A stretch of DNA of 64,000 nucleotides from Yoonia tamlensis (lineage in GTDB: Bacteria > Pseudomonadota > Alphaproteobacteria > Rhodobacterales > Rhodobacteraceae): positions 310,001 to 374,000 of the forward strand of contig NZ_FOYP01000002.1 of assembly GCF_900115105.1 (NCBI RefSeq), written 5' to 3'. Shown here piece after piece: positions 9,674 through 19,061 of this stretch (its first letter is position 1; each line of letters opens with the position of its first letter). Under the pieces are notes generated by a model that ran no database searches, had not been told where the DNA came from, and worked only from the letters and a program-made list of their open reading frames with translations. The translations under genes and the position numbers were made by a program.

Positions 9674-10710
9674 TCATAAACCGCATAAAAGCAGGGCTGT
9701 TTGCCCTGCTTTTTTGTATTGGCCCGGCGATTGCGCAAATCTACCCGCAAGACCAAGACCTTTATGTCAACGACTACGCGGATCTGCTGGATCACGCGCA
9801 AGAAGCCCAGCTGCGTGACCGCCTGCGCAGGTTTCGCGCCGATGACGGTGTTGAATTCACGGTTCTGACAATCAACGCGATGTCCGATTATGGCCATAGC
9901 GGCGCGATTGAACCTTTCGCTACGGGGCTTTTCAACGCTTGGGGCATTGGCGACATCGACCGCAATGATGGGTTGCTGCTACTGGTTTCCCGCAATGACC
10001 GTGAACTGCGCATCGAGGTCGGTGCAGGCTATGGCAGTACATTAAGTGCGCCAATGCAGCGCATTATCGACGATGCAATTGTTCCGCAGTTCAGGCGCGA
10101 TGCCTATGCCGACGGCATTGCGGCGGGGGTCGACGCGGTTATTGCTCATGTCACGGGAAACATTGAACCGCAGCCGTTCGTGGAAAAAGTCGGTGAAAAA
10201 GCCAAAGAGTTCATCGTATTTGTCATTGCTGGCGTTGTTTCTATCCTAATTCTAGCGGCAAATTTTGGCCGTAAGCTGTATCGCCGTCTTCGCAGGAATG
10301 CGCCGCGCAACTGCCCTGTTGATGGTTCGCGATTGCGGAAATATCTTGAAGAAACCGAAGACGAACAGCTTTCTTCCGGCCAAATCGCCGAAGAACACCT
10401 TGCGAGCGTGGATCATGACGTTTGGTTCTGCGCCACATGCGACCATATCGAGATCGAATCCTACAAGGCATTTTTCACCAAATTCGGTGCCTGTCGCGAA
10501 TGCGGCTACAACACGGTTACAGGCAAAAGCCACGTTATCCGCCACGCGACCTATTCATCTTCGGGATTGCGTGAAACCTACTATAATTGCCGCCATTGTC
10601 ATGCAGGCTATTCGGTTACCGCGACCATTCCGCAAAAAACACGGTCAAGCAGCAGCGGATCGCGCGGCGGTGGACGGTCTAGCGGCGGCGGCGCAAGCGG
10701 AAGATGGTAG
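9670..10710 (+). CDS. TPM-domain membrane protein with cysteine-rich and Gly/Ser tail
   Basis: The N-terminus looks like a signal peptide (AGLFALLFCIGPAIAQ), followed by a TPM domain (about residues 30-160, with DYADLLD, GVEFTVLTI, NDGLLLLVSRNDRELRIEVGAGYG). One transmembrane helix (about 178-196, EFIVFVIAGVVSILILA) follows. After it comes a cytosolic region with CxxC pairs CATC, CREC and CRHC, which looks like zinc-ribbon knuckles, then a Ser/Gly-rich tail ending GGGASGRW, typical of TPM proteins. The family is linked to photosystem II repair or cell-envelope processes in other organisms; the role here is unknown. The start is coupled to grpE by ATGA, and codons 6-15 coincide with a terminator-like hairpin. 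Confidence 0.8.
   Translation: MIINRIKAGLFALLFCIGPAIAQIYPQDQDLYVNDYADLLDHAQEAQLRDRLRRFRADDGVEFTVLTINAMSDYGHSGAIEPFATGLFNAWGIGDIDRNDGLLLLVSRNDRELRIEVGAGYGSTLSAPMQRIIDDAIVPQFRRDAYADGIAAGVDAVIAHVTGNIEPQPFVEKVGEKAKEFIVFVIAGVVSILILAANFGRKLYRRLRRNAPRNCPVDGSRLRKYLEETEDEQLSSGQIAEEHLASVDHDVWFCATCDHIEIESYKAFFTKFGACRECGYNTVTGKSHVIRHATYSSSGLRETYYNCRHCHAGYSVTATIPQKTRSSSSGSRGGGRSSGGGASGRW
9687..9715 (+). terminator. Intrinsic terminator hairpin after grpE, inside the next ORF
   Basis: An 11-bp perfect stem (AAAAGCAGGGC / GCCCTGCTTTT) with a five-base loop, running into six or more T residues. It is ideally placed to end hrcA-grpE transcripts, yet it falls within the signal-peptide codons of the coupled TPM gene, so readthrough may depend on ribosomes moving through. 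Confidence 0.75.
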
Positions 10711-13338
10711 CTACACCATGCCCCGCAATTCATAGATAAGCGCCAGCGCGTCTTTCGGTGTCAGCTCATCGGGCAGAACGTCTTTCAACCTTGCCTCGAC
10801 CTTTGATTCCTTGGCTTGCACGGGGGCAGGCGCAGGGGTTGCCGAAAACAGCGGCAGATCATCGATCAACGCTTTTTGCGCAGTGCCGCCGCTCCGTTCA
10901 CCTTGTTCTAACGCCTCTAGCACGACCTTGGCCCGCGCGACGACGGCAGGCGGCAATCCGGCCAGCCGCGCGACCTGCACGCCATAGCTGCGGTCGGCGG
11001 TCCCGCGTTTGACCTCGTGCAGGAAAATTACATCGCCGTCCCATTCCTTGACGGTGACGGTCGCGTTTTCGACGCCGTCCAGTTTGTTCGAAAGCGCGGA
11101 CATTTCGTGGTAATGTGTGGCAAACAGTGCACGGCAGCGGTTCACATCGTGCAGATGTTCCAAAGTGGCCCAAGCGATCGACAGCCCGTCATAGGTTGCC
11201 GTGCCGCGCCCGATTTCATCCAAGATCACCAGCGCGCGGTCGTCTGCTTGGTTCAGGATCGCGGCAGTTTCGACCATTTCGACCATAAATGTGGACCGCC
11301 CGCGCGCGAGGTCATCGGATGCCCCGACGCGGCTGAAAATCTGGCTGACAATGCCGATATGCGCGGCGGCGGCAGGCACAAACCCACCCATTTGGGCAAG
11401 GATCGCCAGCAGCGCGTTTTGGCGCAGGAACGTTGATTTACCCGCCATATTCGGACCGGTCAGCAACCAAATCGGCGCCTCGGTTAACCCGCAATCATTG
11501 GCGATAAATGGCTGTCCCGCTTTTTGCAGCGCGGCCTCGACCACCGGATGCCGCCCGCCGCTGATTGCAAAGGCGCGGCTGTCGTCGACGGTCGGCCGCA
11601 CCCAGTTTTCCGCCACTGCCAAATGTGCCAGCGCGGCGGTCAAATCGAATTCTGCAAGGCTCCGCGCCAATGTACCCAAAGGCCCGGATTGCGCGACAAT
11701 TGCCTGAGTTAGGCTGGAATAGAGTCTCTTTTCGATCTCAAGCGCGCGTCCGCCTGCGTTCAATATTCGCGTTTCGATTTCCGACAGCTCCACTGTCGTA
11801 AATCGCACCTGATTGGCGGTCGTCTGGCGGTGGATAAACGTTTCGTTCAGGGGTGCCGCCAACATTTTTTCAGCATGGGTCGCCGTGGTTTCGATAAAAT
11901 AGCCCAGCACATTGTTATGCTTGATCTTGAGCGACGCGATACCCGACAGTTCTATAAACTGCGCTTGCATGGCGGCGATGACAGACCGCCCTTCGTCACG
12001 CAGCTTGCGCACCTCGTCCAGTTCGGCGTCATAGCCAGGTGCAATGAACCCGCCGTCACGCGACAGCAGGGGCGGTTCGGCGATCAACGCATTGTCGAGC
12101 AGATCCAACAGATCGTCGTGCCCGGTCAGATCGCGCGCCGCGGTGGCTAAAGTATCGGGAAGACCGGCGGGAATGACCTGCGCCAGCCTGTCTGCCTGCC
12201 CCAATGTGTTGCGAATGGCGGCCATGTCGCGTGGGCCGCCGCGATCAAGCGCAAGCCGTGACAATGCGCGGTCCAGATCATGCACCTGACGCAGCTGGTC
12301 GCGAATATCGGCGGTCAGCTGCGTATTCTTGGTTAAGTATTCAACGCAATCGAGCCGCGCGTGAATGACGGGCAGGGCGCAAGAGGGCGACGACAAACGC
12401 CGCTCCAAAAGGCGCGCGCCGCCAGCGGTCACGGTGCGGTCAATACAGTGCAAAAGCGACCCTTGCTTGCCGCCCGCCATCGCCTGCGTCAATTCCAGCG
12501 AACGGCGGGTTGCGCCGTCAATCTGCATTGCGGCAGATTGCCCTTCTTGCACAGGGGGGCGCAGCAACGGCAGGTTTCCGCGTTGCGTGATATCAAGGTA
12601 TTCTGCCACCGCTGACATGGCCGAAATTTCAACCCGCGAGAACCCGCCAAACGCGTCCAGCGACCCAACCTTATAAAGACTGCACAGCCGTTTTTCGCCC
12701 GATGTGCTGTCAAATGCGGAAGCACCCAAAGTGGTCAGCGTAGCGCCGTTTTCAGACACTGTTTCAGCCCAATGCGTATCAGATCCGTCAACGACGATCA
12801 CTTCGCGCGGGGTCAATCGCGCCAGTTCGGGGCCAAGCTGCGCCCCGCTGCACGGCATCACGTGAAACGCGCCGGTGGAAATATCGACCCAAGCCAACGC
12901 GCCCTGATCACGGATCACCGCATAGGCCGCCAGAAAGTTGTGGCGGCGTGCATCAAGCAGTGAATCTTCGGTCAAAGTGCCGGGGGTCACAAGGCGCACG
13001 ACCTCGCGTTTGACCACGGACTTATAGCCGCGCTTTTTGGCCTCTGCGGGGCTTTCCATTTGTTCGCAAACAGCGACACGGAACCCCTTGCGGATCAGGG
13101 TCAGGAAATAACCTTCGGCGGCGTGATGCGGCACACCGCACATGGGAATATCTTCGCCGTCATGTTTGCCGCGTTTGGTTAACGCGATGTCCAAAGCTTC
13201 GGCTGCGGCAACCGCATCGTCAAAGAACATCTCGTAAAAGTCGCCCATCCTGTAAAATAGCAGCGCGTCCGGATGCTCTGCTTTGATCTCAAGGAATTGC
13301 GCCATCATTGGCGTGACATTGGATTTATTGGTGCTCAT
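10711..13338 (-). CDS. mutS: DNA mismatch repair protein MutS
   Basis: Recognises mismatches as a dimer and signals through ATP. The mismatch-binding Phe-x-Glu is visible in GDFYEMF near the N-terminus. Connector, lever and clamp domains follow, then the ATPase with Walker A GPNMAGKST and DEIGRGTATYDGLSIAW. The C-terminus ends in the short LPDELTPKDALALIYELRG dimer/tetramer segment. 875 residues is normal for MutS1. It is convergent with, and directly abuts, the TPM gene, with no room for a terminator between. It is divergent from maeB across 124 bases. mutL is not nearby. Confidence 0.97.
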   Translation of the reverse strand: MSTNKSNVTPMMAQFLEIKAEHPDALLFYRMGDFYEMFFDDAVAAAEALDIALTKRGKHDGEDIPMCGVPHHAAEGYFLTLIRKGFRVAVCEQMESPAEAKKRGYKSVVKREVVRLVTPGTLTEDSLLDARRHNFLAAYAVIRDQGALAWVDISTGAFHVMPCSGAQLGPELARLTPREVIVVDGSDTHWAETVSENGATLTTLGASAFDSTSGEKRLCSLYKVGSLDAFGGFSRVEISAMSAVAEYLDITQRGNLPLLRPPVQEGQSAAMQIDGATRRSLELTQAMAGGKQGSLLHCIDRTVTAGGARLLERRLSSPSCALPVIHARLDCVEYLTKNTQLTADIRDQLRQVHDLDRALSRLALDRGGPRDMAAIRNTLGQADRLAQVIPAGLPDTLATAARDLTGHDDLLDLLDNALIAEPPLLSRDGGFIAPGYDAELDEVRKLRDEGRSVIAAMQAQFIELSGIASLKIKHNNVLGYFIETTATHAEKMLAAPLNETFIHRQTTANQVRFTTVELSEIETRILNAGGRALEIEKRLYSSLTQAIVAQSGPLGTLARSLAEFDLTAALAHLAVAENWVRPTVDDSRAFAISGGRHPVVEAALQKAGQPFIANDCGLTEAPIWLLTGPNMAGKSTFLRQNALLAILAQMGGFVPAAAAHIGIVSQIFSRVGASDDLARGRSTFMVEMVETAAILNQADDRALVILDEIGRGTATYDGLSIAWATLEHLHDVNRCRALFATHYHEMSALSNKLDGVENATVTVKEWDGDVIFLHEVKRGTADRSYGVQVARLAGLPPAVVARAKVVLEALEQGERSGGTAQKALIDDLPLFSATPAPAPVQAKESKVEARLKDVLPDELTPKDALALIYELRGMV

Positions 13339-13462
13339 GCATGCCCCCGCATCATCGGCCCCGACATTACCGAGCCAATGTTAGCGACGAAACCCCGAAA
13401 CGAACCCGTTGCGGGTTCAATCGAGAAACCGCTATGAATGTCGGACCAATAAGGGGATAAAG

Positions 13463-15718
13463 ATGGCCAAGACAAAAATGACCCGCGAAGATGCGCTGCA
13501 ATTCCACATGCAGCCAAACCCGGGCAAATGGGAAATTCAGGCAACCGTGCCGATGACCACCCAGCGCGATTTGTCGCTGGCCTATTCCCCCGGCGTCGCG
13601 ATCCCATGCGAAGAAATCCACCGTGATCCGGCTACCGCCTATGATTATACAAACAAGGGCAATTTGGTTGCGGTTGTGTCTAATGGCACAGCGGTTTTGG
13701 GTCTTGGGAACCTTGGGGCGCTGGCCGGCAAACCGGTGATGGAAGGGAAATCCGTTCTGTTCAAACGCTTTGCCGATGTGAATTCGATTGATATCGAGCT
13801 GGACACCGAAGACCCCGATGCGTTTTGTAACGCCGTGCGTCTGATGGGGCCAACATTTGGCGGCATTAACCTTGAAGATATCAAAGCGCCCGAATGTTTT
13901 ATCATCGAACAGCGTCTGAAAGAGGAAATGGATATCCCCGTTTTCCACGACGACCAGCACGGAACAGCTGTGATTTGCGCCGCTGGCCTGCTGAACGCGC
14001 TGCATCTTTCGGGCAAAAAGATCGAAGAAGTTAAAATCGTCCTGAATGGCGCCGGTGCGGCCGGAATTGCTTGTCTTGAATTGCTGAAATCCATGGGCGC
14101 GACCCATGACAACTGCATTATGTGCGACACAAAAGGTGTGATTTATCAAGGCCGTACCGAAGGTATGAACCAGTGGAAATCTGCACATGCCGCGCATACG
14201 GATGCCCGAACGCTTGAAGAAGCGATGGTCGACTGCGATGTCTTTCTTGGCGTCAGCGCCAAAGGGGCCGTGACACAGGAAATGGTGCTTAGCATGGCAC
14301 CAAACCCTGTGATTTTTGCGATGGCCAACCCCGATCCTGAAATTACCCCCGAAGATGCCCATGCCGTGCGCGAAGATGCAATCGTCGCCACAGGTCGCAG
14401 CGATTACCCGAACCAGGTGAACAACGTGCTGGGCTTTCCATACCTGTTTCGCGGTGCGCTTGATATTCATGCCCGCGCCATCAACGACGAAATGAAAATC
14501 GCCTGCGCCGAGGCTCTCGCCGCGCTTGCCCGTGAAGACGTGCCAGACGAGGTCGCGATGGCCTACGGCAAAAAACTGACCTTCGGGCGCGATTATATTA
14601 TTCCAACCCCATTTGATCCGCGTCTGATCCACCGTATCCCGACAGCCGTCGCGCGGGCAGGTATGAAAACCGGCGTGGCGCGGCGGCCCATTGTCGACAT
14701 GGACGCATATGAGGCTGCATTGAAAAGCCGCATGGATCCGACAGCGTCAATCCTGCGTAGTTTGAACGCCCGTGCACGCGCGAATCAGTCAACGGTCGTC
14801 TTTGCAGAAGGCGACGATCCGCGTGTTCTGCGGGCTGCGGTAATGTACCAACGCGCCGGTTTGGGCAAAGCATTGGTTGTCGGGCGTGATGCGGATGTCA
14901 CTGAAAAGCTGACAGCCGAAGGGCTGGCAGACGCGGTTGAAGAATTGACCGTTGTCAATGCGGCAACGACGGAACATCTTGAAACATATAAAGAATTTCT
15001 TGACGCCCGCCTGCAACGCAAAGGCTATGACAGCCAGGATATTCACCGGCTTGCCGCGCGTGACCGCCATGTTTTCGCGGCCCTGATGGTCGCACATGGA
15101 CATGCGGACGGGATGGTCACAGGGGCCACCCGCAAATCGGCGCATGTGCTGGAACTGATCAATCACGTGTTTGATGCACAGCCCCATGACGGCGCGGTTG
15201 GTGTCTCGGCCGTTCTGCACAAGGGGCGTATCGTTCTGATCACTGATACATTGGTGCACGAATGGCCGGACGAGCAGGATTTGGGAGATATTGCGGAACG
15301 CGGCGCATCTGTAGCGCGCGCGTTGGGCCTTGAACCGCGTGTTGCGTTCCTGTCGTTCTCGACCTTTGGCTATCCTGTGTCCGAGCGGGCCGAGAAAATG
15401 CACAAAGCCGTCAGCGTGCTTGACGGGCGCAACGTCGATTTCGAATATGAAGGCGAAATGACCGTCGATGTGGCGTTGAATGTGCAAGCGCAAGAAAACT
15501 ACCCGTTCTCACGGCTGACTGGCCCTGCCAACGTACTGGTCGTGCCGGCGCGGCATTCAGCGTCGATTTCTGTGAAATTGATGCAGGAAATGGCGGGCGC
15601 GACCGTGATCGGCCCGATTTTGTCGGGCGTTGGCAAACCCGTGCAGATCTGTTCGACTGTTTCAACCGTGAACGACATCATGAATATGGCCGTGATCGCA
15701 GCGTGTAAGGTCGACTGA
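13463..15718 (+). CDS. maeB: NADP-dependent malic enzyme with phosphotransacetylase-like domain
   Basis: Oxidative decarboxylation of malate to pyruvate with NADPH formation. The N-terminal malic-enzyme half (SLAYSPGVAIPC, FHDDQHGTA, NAD-binding LNGAGAAGIACLELL, ANPDPEI) is fused to a C-terminal phosphate-acetyltransferase-like half (from about residue 430; VFAEGDDPRVLRAA, GATRKSAH, FSTFGYP). 751 residues is the normal hybrid length. The fused domain usually confers allosteric regulation by acetyl-CoA rather than catalysis (established for the family). Start at the ATG after AAGGGGATAAAG; an upstream in-frame ATG lacks a ribosome site. The stop overlaps the next ATG by one base (TGATG). Confidence 0.95.
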   Translation: MAKTKMTREDALQFHMQPNPGKWEIQATVPMTTQRDLSLAYSPGVAIPCEEIHRDPATAYDYTNKGNLVAVVSNGTAVLGLGNLGALAGKPVMEGKSVLFKRFADVNSIDIELDTEDPDAFCNAVRLMGPTFGGINLEDIKAPECFIIEQRLKEEMDIPVFHDDQHGTAVICAAGLLNALHLSGKKIEEVKIVLNGAGAAGIACLELLKSMGATHDNCIMCDTKGVIYQGRTEGMNQWKSAHAAHTDARTLEEAMVDCDVFLGVSAKGAVTQEMVLSMAPNPVIFAMANPDPEITPEDAHAVREDAIVATGRSDYPNQVNNVLGFPYLFRGALDIHARAINDEMKIACAEALAALAREDVPDEVAMAYGKKLTFGRDYIIPTPFDPRLIHRIPTAVARAGMKTGVARRPIVDMDAYEAALKSRMDPTASILRSLNARARANQSTVVFAEGDDPRVLRAAVMYQRAGLGKALVVGRDADVTEKLTAEGLADAVEELTVVNAATTEHLETYKEFLDARLQRKGYDSQDIHRLAARDRHVFAALMVAHGHADGMVTGATRKSAHVLELINHVFDAQPHDGAVGVSAVLHKGRIVLITDTLVHEWPDEQDLGDIAERGASVARALGLEPRVAFLSFSTFGYPVSERAEKMHKAVSVLDGRNVDFEYEGEMTVDVALNVQAQENYPFSRLTGPANVLVVPARHSASISVKLMQEMAGATVIGPILSGVGKPVQICSTVSTVNDIMNMAVIAACKVD

Positions 15719-16584
15719 TGGCGATTTGGAATCTTGGGTCGATCAATGTCGATATCGTCTATGCCGTGCCGCATATCCTGAACGCTGGAGAAACGCTTTC
15801 GTCAACGGGGCGCAAGGTGTTTCTGGGCGGGAAGGGCGCCAATATGTCGGTCGCTTCGGCCCGCGCGGGAGCGCGGGTAAACCACATCGGTGCGGTTGGG
15901 CATGACGGTGTTTGGGCCGCTGACCGGCTGCTGGAATATGGCGTCGATACCCGTAATATCGCTGTGTTAGACACTGATACAGCCCAAGCAATCATCATGG
16001 TGGACCCGCACGGTGAAAACGCAATTGTGCTGCATCCTGGCGCAAATATCGAAATTCCGCAGACTGTTTTGCAAACCGCGATGGCCGAAGCGCAAACAGG
16101 CGACTGGATCGTTTTGCAAAATGAAACCAACCTGCAACGCACTGCCGCGAATCTTGGCAAAAAAATGGGCCTAAAGGTGGCCTATGCTGCCGCCCCGTTT
16201 GATGCAGATCGGGTGATGGCGGTGCTTCCCTATCTGGATTTCCTGATTTTGAATGCGGTTGAGGCCGAACAACTGCACGCCGCAACCGGCCAGCGGCCCG
16301 AAGACCTGCCCGTGCGCGATGTCATCGTGACACTGGGCGCGGATGGGGCCGATTGGTATGGCCCCAGCGAAAAGCAGCACTTTGACGCGATCCCGGTTGA
16401 CCCTGTGGACACAACCGGCGCTGGCGACACATTTACGGGCTATGTCCTAGCGGGGCTTGATCGCGGTATGGTGATGGAACAGGCAATCGGGCTGGCGACC
16501 AAGGCAAGCGCCCTGATGGTCACCCGCCACGGCACCGCCGATGTGATCCCCGATCTGTCAGAGGTCACGGCCTTTCGGCCCTAA
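15718..16584 (+). CDS. PfkB-family carbohydrate kinase (ribokinase-like)
   Basis: Phosphorylates a sugar or nucleoside; the substrate cannot be read from sequence. The first PfkB motif ([25 protein letters not shown]) and the second, with catalytic Asp ([16 protein letters not shown]), are intact. 288 residues. Residues 1-10 ([10 protein letters not shown]) replace the commoner V-V-V-G-S-x-N strand. Translation is coupled to maeB (TGATG). It converges on msrA with a four-base overlap. The residues around the first motif resemble ribokinases more than fructokinases, but this is weak evidence. Confidence 0.85.
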   Translation: MAIWNLGSINVDIVYAVPHILNAGETLSSTGRKVFLGGKGANMSVASARAGARVNHIGAVGHDGVWAADRLLEYGVDTRNIAVLDTDTAQAIIMVDPHGENAIVLHPGANIEIPQTVLQTAMAEAQTGDWIVLQNETNLQRTAANLGKKMGLKVAYAAAPFDADRVMAVLPYLDFLILNAVEAEQLHAATGQRPEDLPVRDVIVTLGADGADWYGPSEKQHFDAIPVDPVDTTGAGDTFTGYVLAGLDRGMVMEQAIGLATKASALMVTRHGTADVIPDLSEVTAFRP

Positions 16585-17207
16585 TGGGTAAACGGCGCTG
16601 CATCACCCCAAAGCTCTGAAACACGCTGATCGCGACCGCAGGCATCACGGTAAAACTTATAGGCTTCGCTTTGGCGTTTTGGGCCACGGCGGGTCAGCAC
16701 GATGGATTGCCCCGCATAGTAATCCTGATGATAGGCTTCAGCCTCGTAGAACCGCGATGCTTCGATGAGCGGCGTCACAATCTGGCGGCCAAGATCGCGT
16801 TGCGCCGCTGTAACGGCAGCCTGCGCTGATGCGATTTGGGCAGGGTTAGAGACGAAAATCGCTGTGCGGTAGCTATCACCACGGTCACAGAACTGCCCGC
16901 CCGCATCAGTCGGATCAACAGACCGCAAGAACATGTGCAGCAGCTGGTCATAGCTGACAACATCGGCGTCATAGGTGATTTGCACAGCCTCGTAATGGCC
17001 GGAACCTTTGATGGTTTCATAGGTCGGGTTGGTGGTCGTGCCGCCGGTATAGCCGGACACGGCTTCGATCACGCCGTTCACACTTTCGAAATCACTTTCG
17101 ACGCACCAGAAGCATCCACCCGCAACAATGGCGGTCTGGATATCTTCGGCGGCGGCCATCTGGGCGGCGGGGATCATCAGGGCGGCGGCAAACATGGATT
17201 TGAACAT
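16581..17207 (-). CDS. msrA: Peptide methionine sulfoxide reductase MsrA, exported form
   Basis: Reduces methionine-S-sulfoxide in proteins. The catalytic motif [12 protein letters not shown] and the [23 protein letters not shown] segment are present. The start follows AAAGGAG at proper spacing and gives an N-terminus with a cleavable signal peptide ([22 protein letters not shown]), so the enzyme is probably periplasmic, where it would need a membrane-linked reductant. No msrB or reductant partner is adjacent. 208 residues. The 3' end overlaps the convergent kinase gene. Confidence 0.93.
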   Translation of the reverse strand: MFKSMFAAALMIPAAQMAAAEDIQTAIVAGGCFWCVESDFESVNGVIEAVSGYTGGTTTNPTYETIKGSGHYEAVQITYDADVVSYDQLLHMFLRSVDPTDAGGQFCDRGDSYRTAIFVSNPAQIASAQAAVTAAQRDLGRQIVTPLIEASRFYEAEAYHQDYYAGQSIVLTRRGPKRQSEAYKFYRDACGRDQRVSELWGDAAPFTH

Positions 17208-17338
17208 TGGGGTCTCCTTTGTTGGTATCCTGTTTTGCGGGGTCGGCCTGCGCAATGCACGGGCGCGTGATCTCACGCGGTGTTTATCACTTGGAACATT
17301 TGACGACCTGCCCTAGCGTCCATCCAAAGGAGCAAACC

Positions 17339-18238
17339 ATGACCGAAGTCACCACCCACCAAGCCGCCGAAGACGCGCGCAACGAAGATATCCTGATCTA
17401 CCTGAACGGACGAATCGTGCCCAAGGCGCAGGCCACTGTCAGCGTCTATGATAGCGGGTTCATGCTGGGTGACGGCGTGTGGGAAGGGCTGCGGCTTTAT
17501 GACGGGAAATGGGCGTTTCTGGACGAACACATGGACCGCCTGTTCGAAGCCGCAAAAGCAATTGATCTGGATATCGGGCTCGACCGAAAAGGCGTGATTT
17601 CCGCCTTGTTAGAGACACAAAACGCCAATGGCATGACCACCGACACCCATGCGCGGCTGATGGTAACACGCGGGACCAAAACCCGCCCGTTCCAACACCC
17701 AAGCCTGTCCCAACAAGGCCCGACATTTGTGATTATTATGGAGCATTCCAAACCCAAAATCCCGCGCCCGATAACGCTGGCCACCGTGCCGCATTTGCGC
17801 GGTTTGCCGATGACACAGGACCCGAAACTCAACAGCCACTCGAAACTCAATTGCATCCTTGCCTGTATTGCCGCGCAAAAGGCGGGCGCGGATGAAGCAC
17901 TAATGTTAGACCTGCATGGATTCGTGAATACGACCAACGCCTGTAACTTTTTCATCGTGAAAAAGGGTGCCGTTTGGACCAGCACGGGCGATTATTGCAT
18001 GAACGGGATCACCCGCCAAAAGGTAATCGACCTGTGCCGCGCCAATGACATCCCTGTTTTTGAACGCAACTTCAGCCTTGTCGAAACATATTCAGCGGAT
18101 GAGGCGTTTTTGACCGGCACATTTGGTGCGCAAACACCGGTTGGCAGCATTGACGGGCGCGTGATTGGGACGGGCGAATTGGGGCCGATGACCATTCGGC
18201 TACGGAAACTCTACAAAGACTTGGTGGACCGCTCATGA
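17339..18238 (+). CDS. Class IV aminotransferase (BCAT/D-amino-acid transaminase fold)
   Basis: PLP-dependent transaminase of fold type IV. Visible features are YLNGRIVPK, YDSGFMLGDGVWEGLR, the PLP lysine in LNSHSKLNCILA, and LDLHGFVNTTNACNFFIV. The usual glutamate of branched-chain transaminases (TEG-x-x-x-N) is replaced by TTNACN, so the substrate may differ. 299 residues. The start follows AAAGGAG. It is coupled by ATGA to a sulfotransferase-like gene. Plant proteins that fuse a similar P-loop domain to a class IV aminotransferase are known to me from memory, which would make the two bacterial genes functional partners (inference). Confidence 0.88.
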   Translation: MTEVTTHQAAEDARNEDILIYLNGRIVPKAQATVSVYDSGFMLGDGVWEGLRLYDGKWAFLDEHMDRLFEAAKAIDLDIGLDRKGVISALLETQNANGMTTDTHARLMVTRGTKTRPFQHPSLSQQGPTFVIIMEHSKPKIPRPITLATVPHLRGLPMTQDPKLNSHSKLNCILACIAAQKAGADEALMLDLHGFVNTTNACNFFIVKKGAVWTSTGDYCMNGITRQKVIDLCRANDIPVFERNFSLVETYSADEAFLTGTFGAQTPVGSIDGRVIGTGELGPMTIRLRKLYKDLVDRS

Positions 18239-18936
18239 GAATTGCGATGTGGTCTGGGCCGCGTAACCTGTCGACGGCGATGATGTACAGCTTTGGGAAC
18301 CGCGCGGATTTCGCGATCTGGGATGAACCGTTCTATGCGCCTTATCTTTCACAGACAGGTCTGGATCACCCGATGCGCGCCGAAATTCTGGCAGCGCACG
18401 AAACGGACGCGGCAAAGGTTGCCGCGCGCTGTTTAGACACTATTCCAGCCCAAAAGCTGCATTTCTATATGAAACACATGCCGCATCACATGATCGACGG
18501 CATGCCGCTAGATTGGGCGCAGGGCTGTGTGAACGTACATCTGATCCGGCACCCCGCGCGGGTGATTGCGTCTTATGGCGTGAAACGATCACAGATGACA
18601 TTTGATGACATCGGCTATGCGCAGCAGGCCGCGCTGTTTGACAGGATCGGCGGCCATGTCATTGATAGCGCCGATATTCGTGCTGATCCTGAAACCATGC
18701 TGCGCAATTTATGCGTTGCGATCGGGTTGGATTTTGATCCAGCGATGCTGTCATGGCCCGCAGGCCCGCGCGCCGACGATGGTATCTGGGCGGCGCATTG
18801 GTATAATGCCGTCCATCAAAGCACGGGGTTCGCGGGTGCCGAAGGGCCATTGCCGGAACTGGACGGCGAGGCGGCCAAACTTTGCGAGCAGGCTTTGCCG
18901 TATTACGAGAGGCTTGCGGTGGCCAAAATTGTATAA
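18235..18936 (+). CDS. Sulfotransferase-like P-loop protein
   Basis: The N-terminus MRIAMWSGPRNLSTAMMYSF matches the 5'-phosphosulfate-binding loop of sulfotransferase-fold proteins. HLIRHPARVIASY resembles the 3'-phosphate-binding segment. 233 residues, no membrane segment. Acceptor and activity are unknown; it may be a non-sulfating P-loop protein. It is translationally coupled to the class IV aminotransferase and ends that operon. An A/T-rich 125-base stretch with inverted repeats follows. Confidence 0.72.
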   Translation: MRIAMWSGPRNLSTAMMYSFGNRADFAIWDEPFYAPYLSQTGLDHPMRAEILAAHETDAAKVAARCLDTIPAQKLHFYMKHMPHHMIDGMPLDWAQGCVNVHLIRHPARVIASYGVKRSQMTFDDIGYAQQAALFDRIGGHVIDSADIRADPETMLRNLCVAIGLDFDPAMLSWPAGPRADDGIWAAHWYNAVHQSTGFAGAEGPLPELDGEAAKLCEQALPYYERLAVAKIV

Positions 18937-18940
18937 GTCA

Positions 18941-19004
18941 CTGATTTAGAATCAGAATTAATATCACGTAACTATCTGACTTTATTTGTTGAATCTTAAA
19001 TCAG
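18941..19004. repeat. AT-rich inverted repeats downstream of the sulfotransferase-like gene
   Basis: CTGATT-tag-AATCAG forms a six-base hairpin at 18941-18955. The same CTGATTTA also pairs with TAAATCAG at 18997-19004, so two mutually exclusive folds are possible. The stretch is markedly more AT-rich than its surroundings. It could end the upstream operon; no T-run follows. Confidence 0.4.
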
Positions 19005-19022
19005 AAAGTGAGACAATATTGA

Positions 19023-19057
19023 CAGGGCGGCAACCCCGTTCAAGAGATACCGCCCTG
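19023..19057 (-). terminator. Inverted repeat after the small basic protein gene
   Basis: CAGGGCGG and CCGCCCTG form an eight-base GC-rich stem around a 19-base loop, starting four bases after the stop codon of the leftward small gene. No strong T-tract follows, so it may be a weak terminator or mRNA 3' stabiliser. Confidence 0.45.
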
Positions 19058-19061
19058 AGAC

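Noticed and set aside
12855-12870. A parS-like sequence (GGCATCACGTGAAACG) inside mutS
   Set aside because: Only 12 of 16 bases match and the left arm is broken; the two perfect sites nearby make this a chance resemblance.
13367-14632. A 421-codon open frame antisense to maeB
   Set aside because: It mirrors the codon structure of maeB, has no ribosome site or recognisable domains, and its product is rich in His/Arg/Gly as expected of an antisense shadow.
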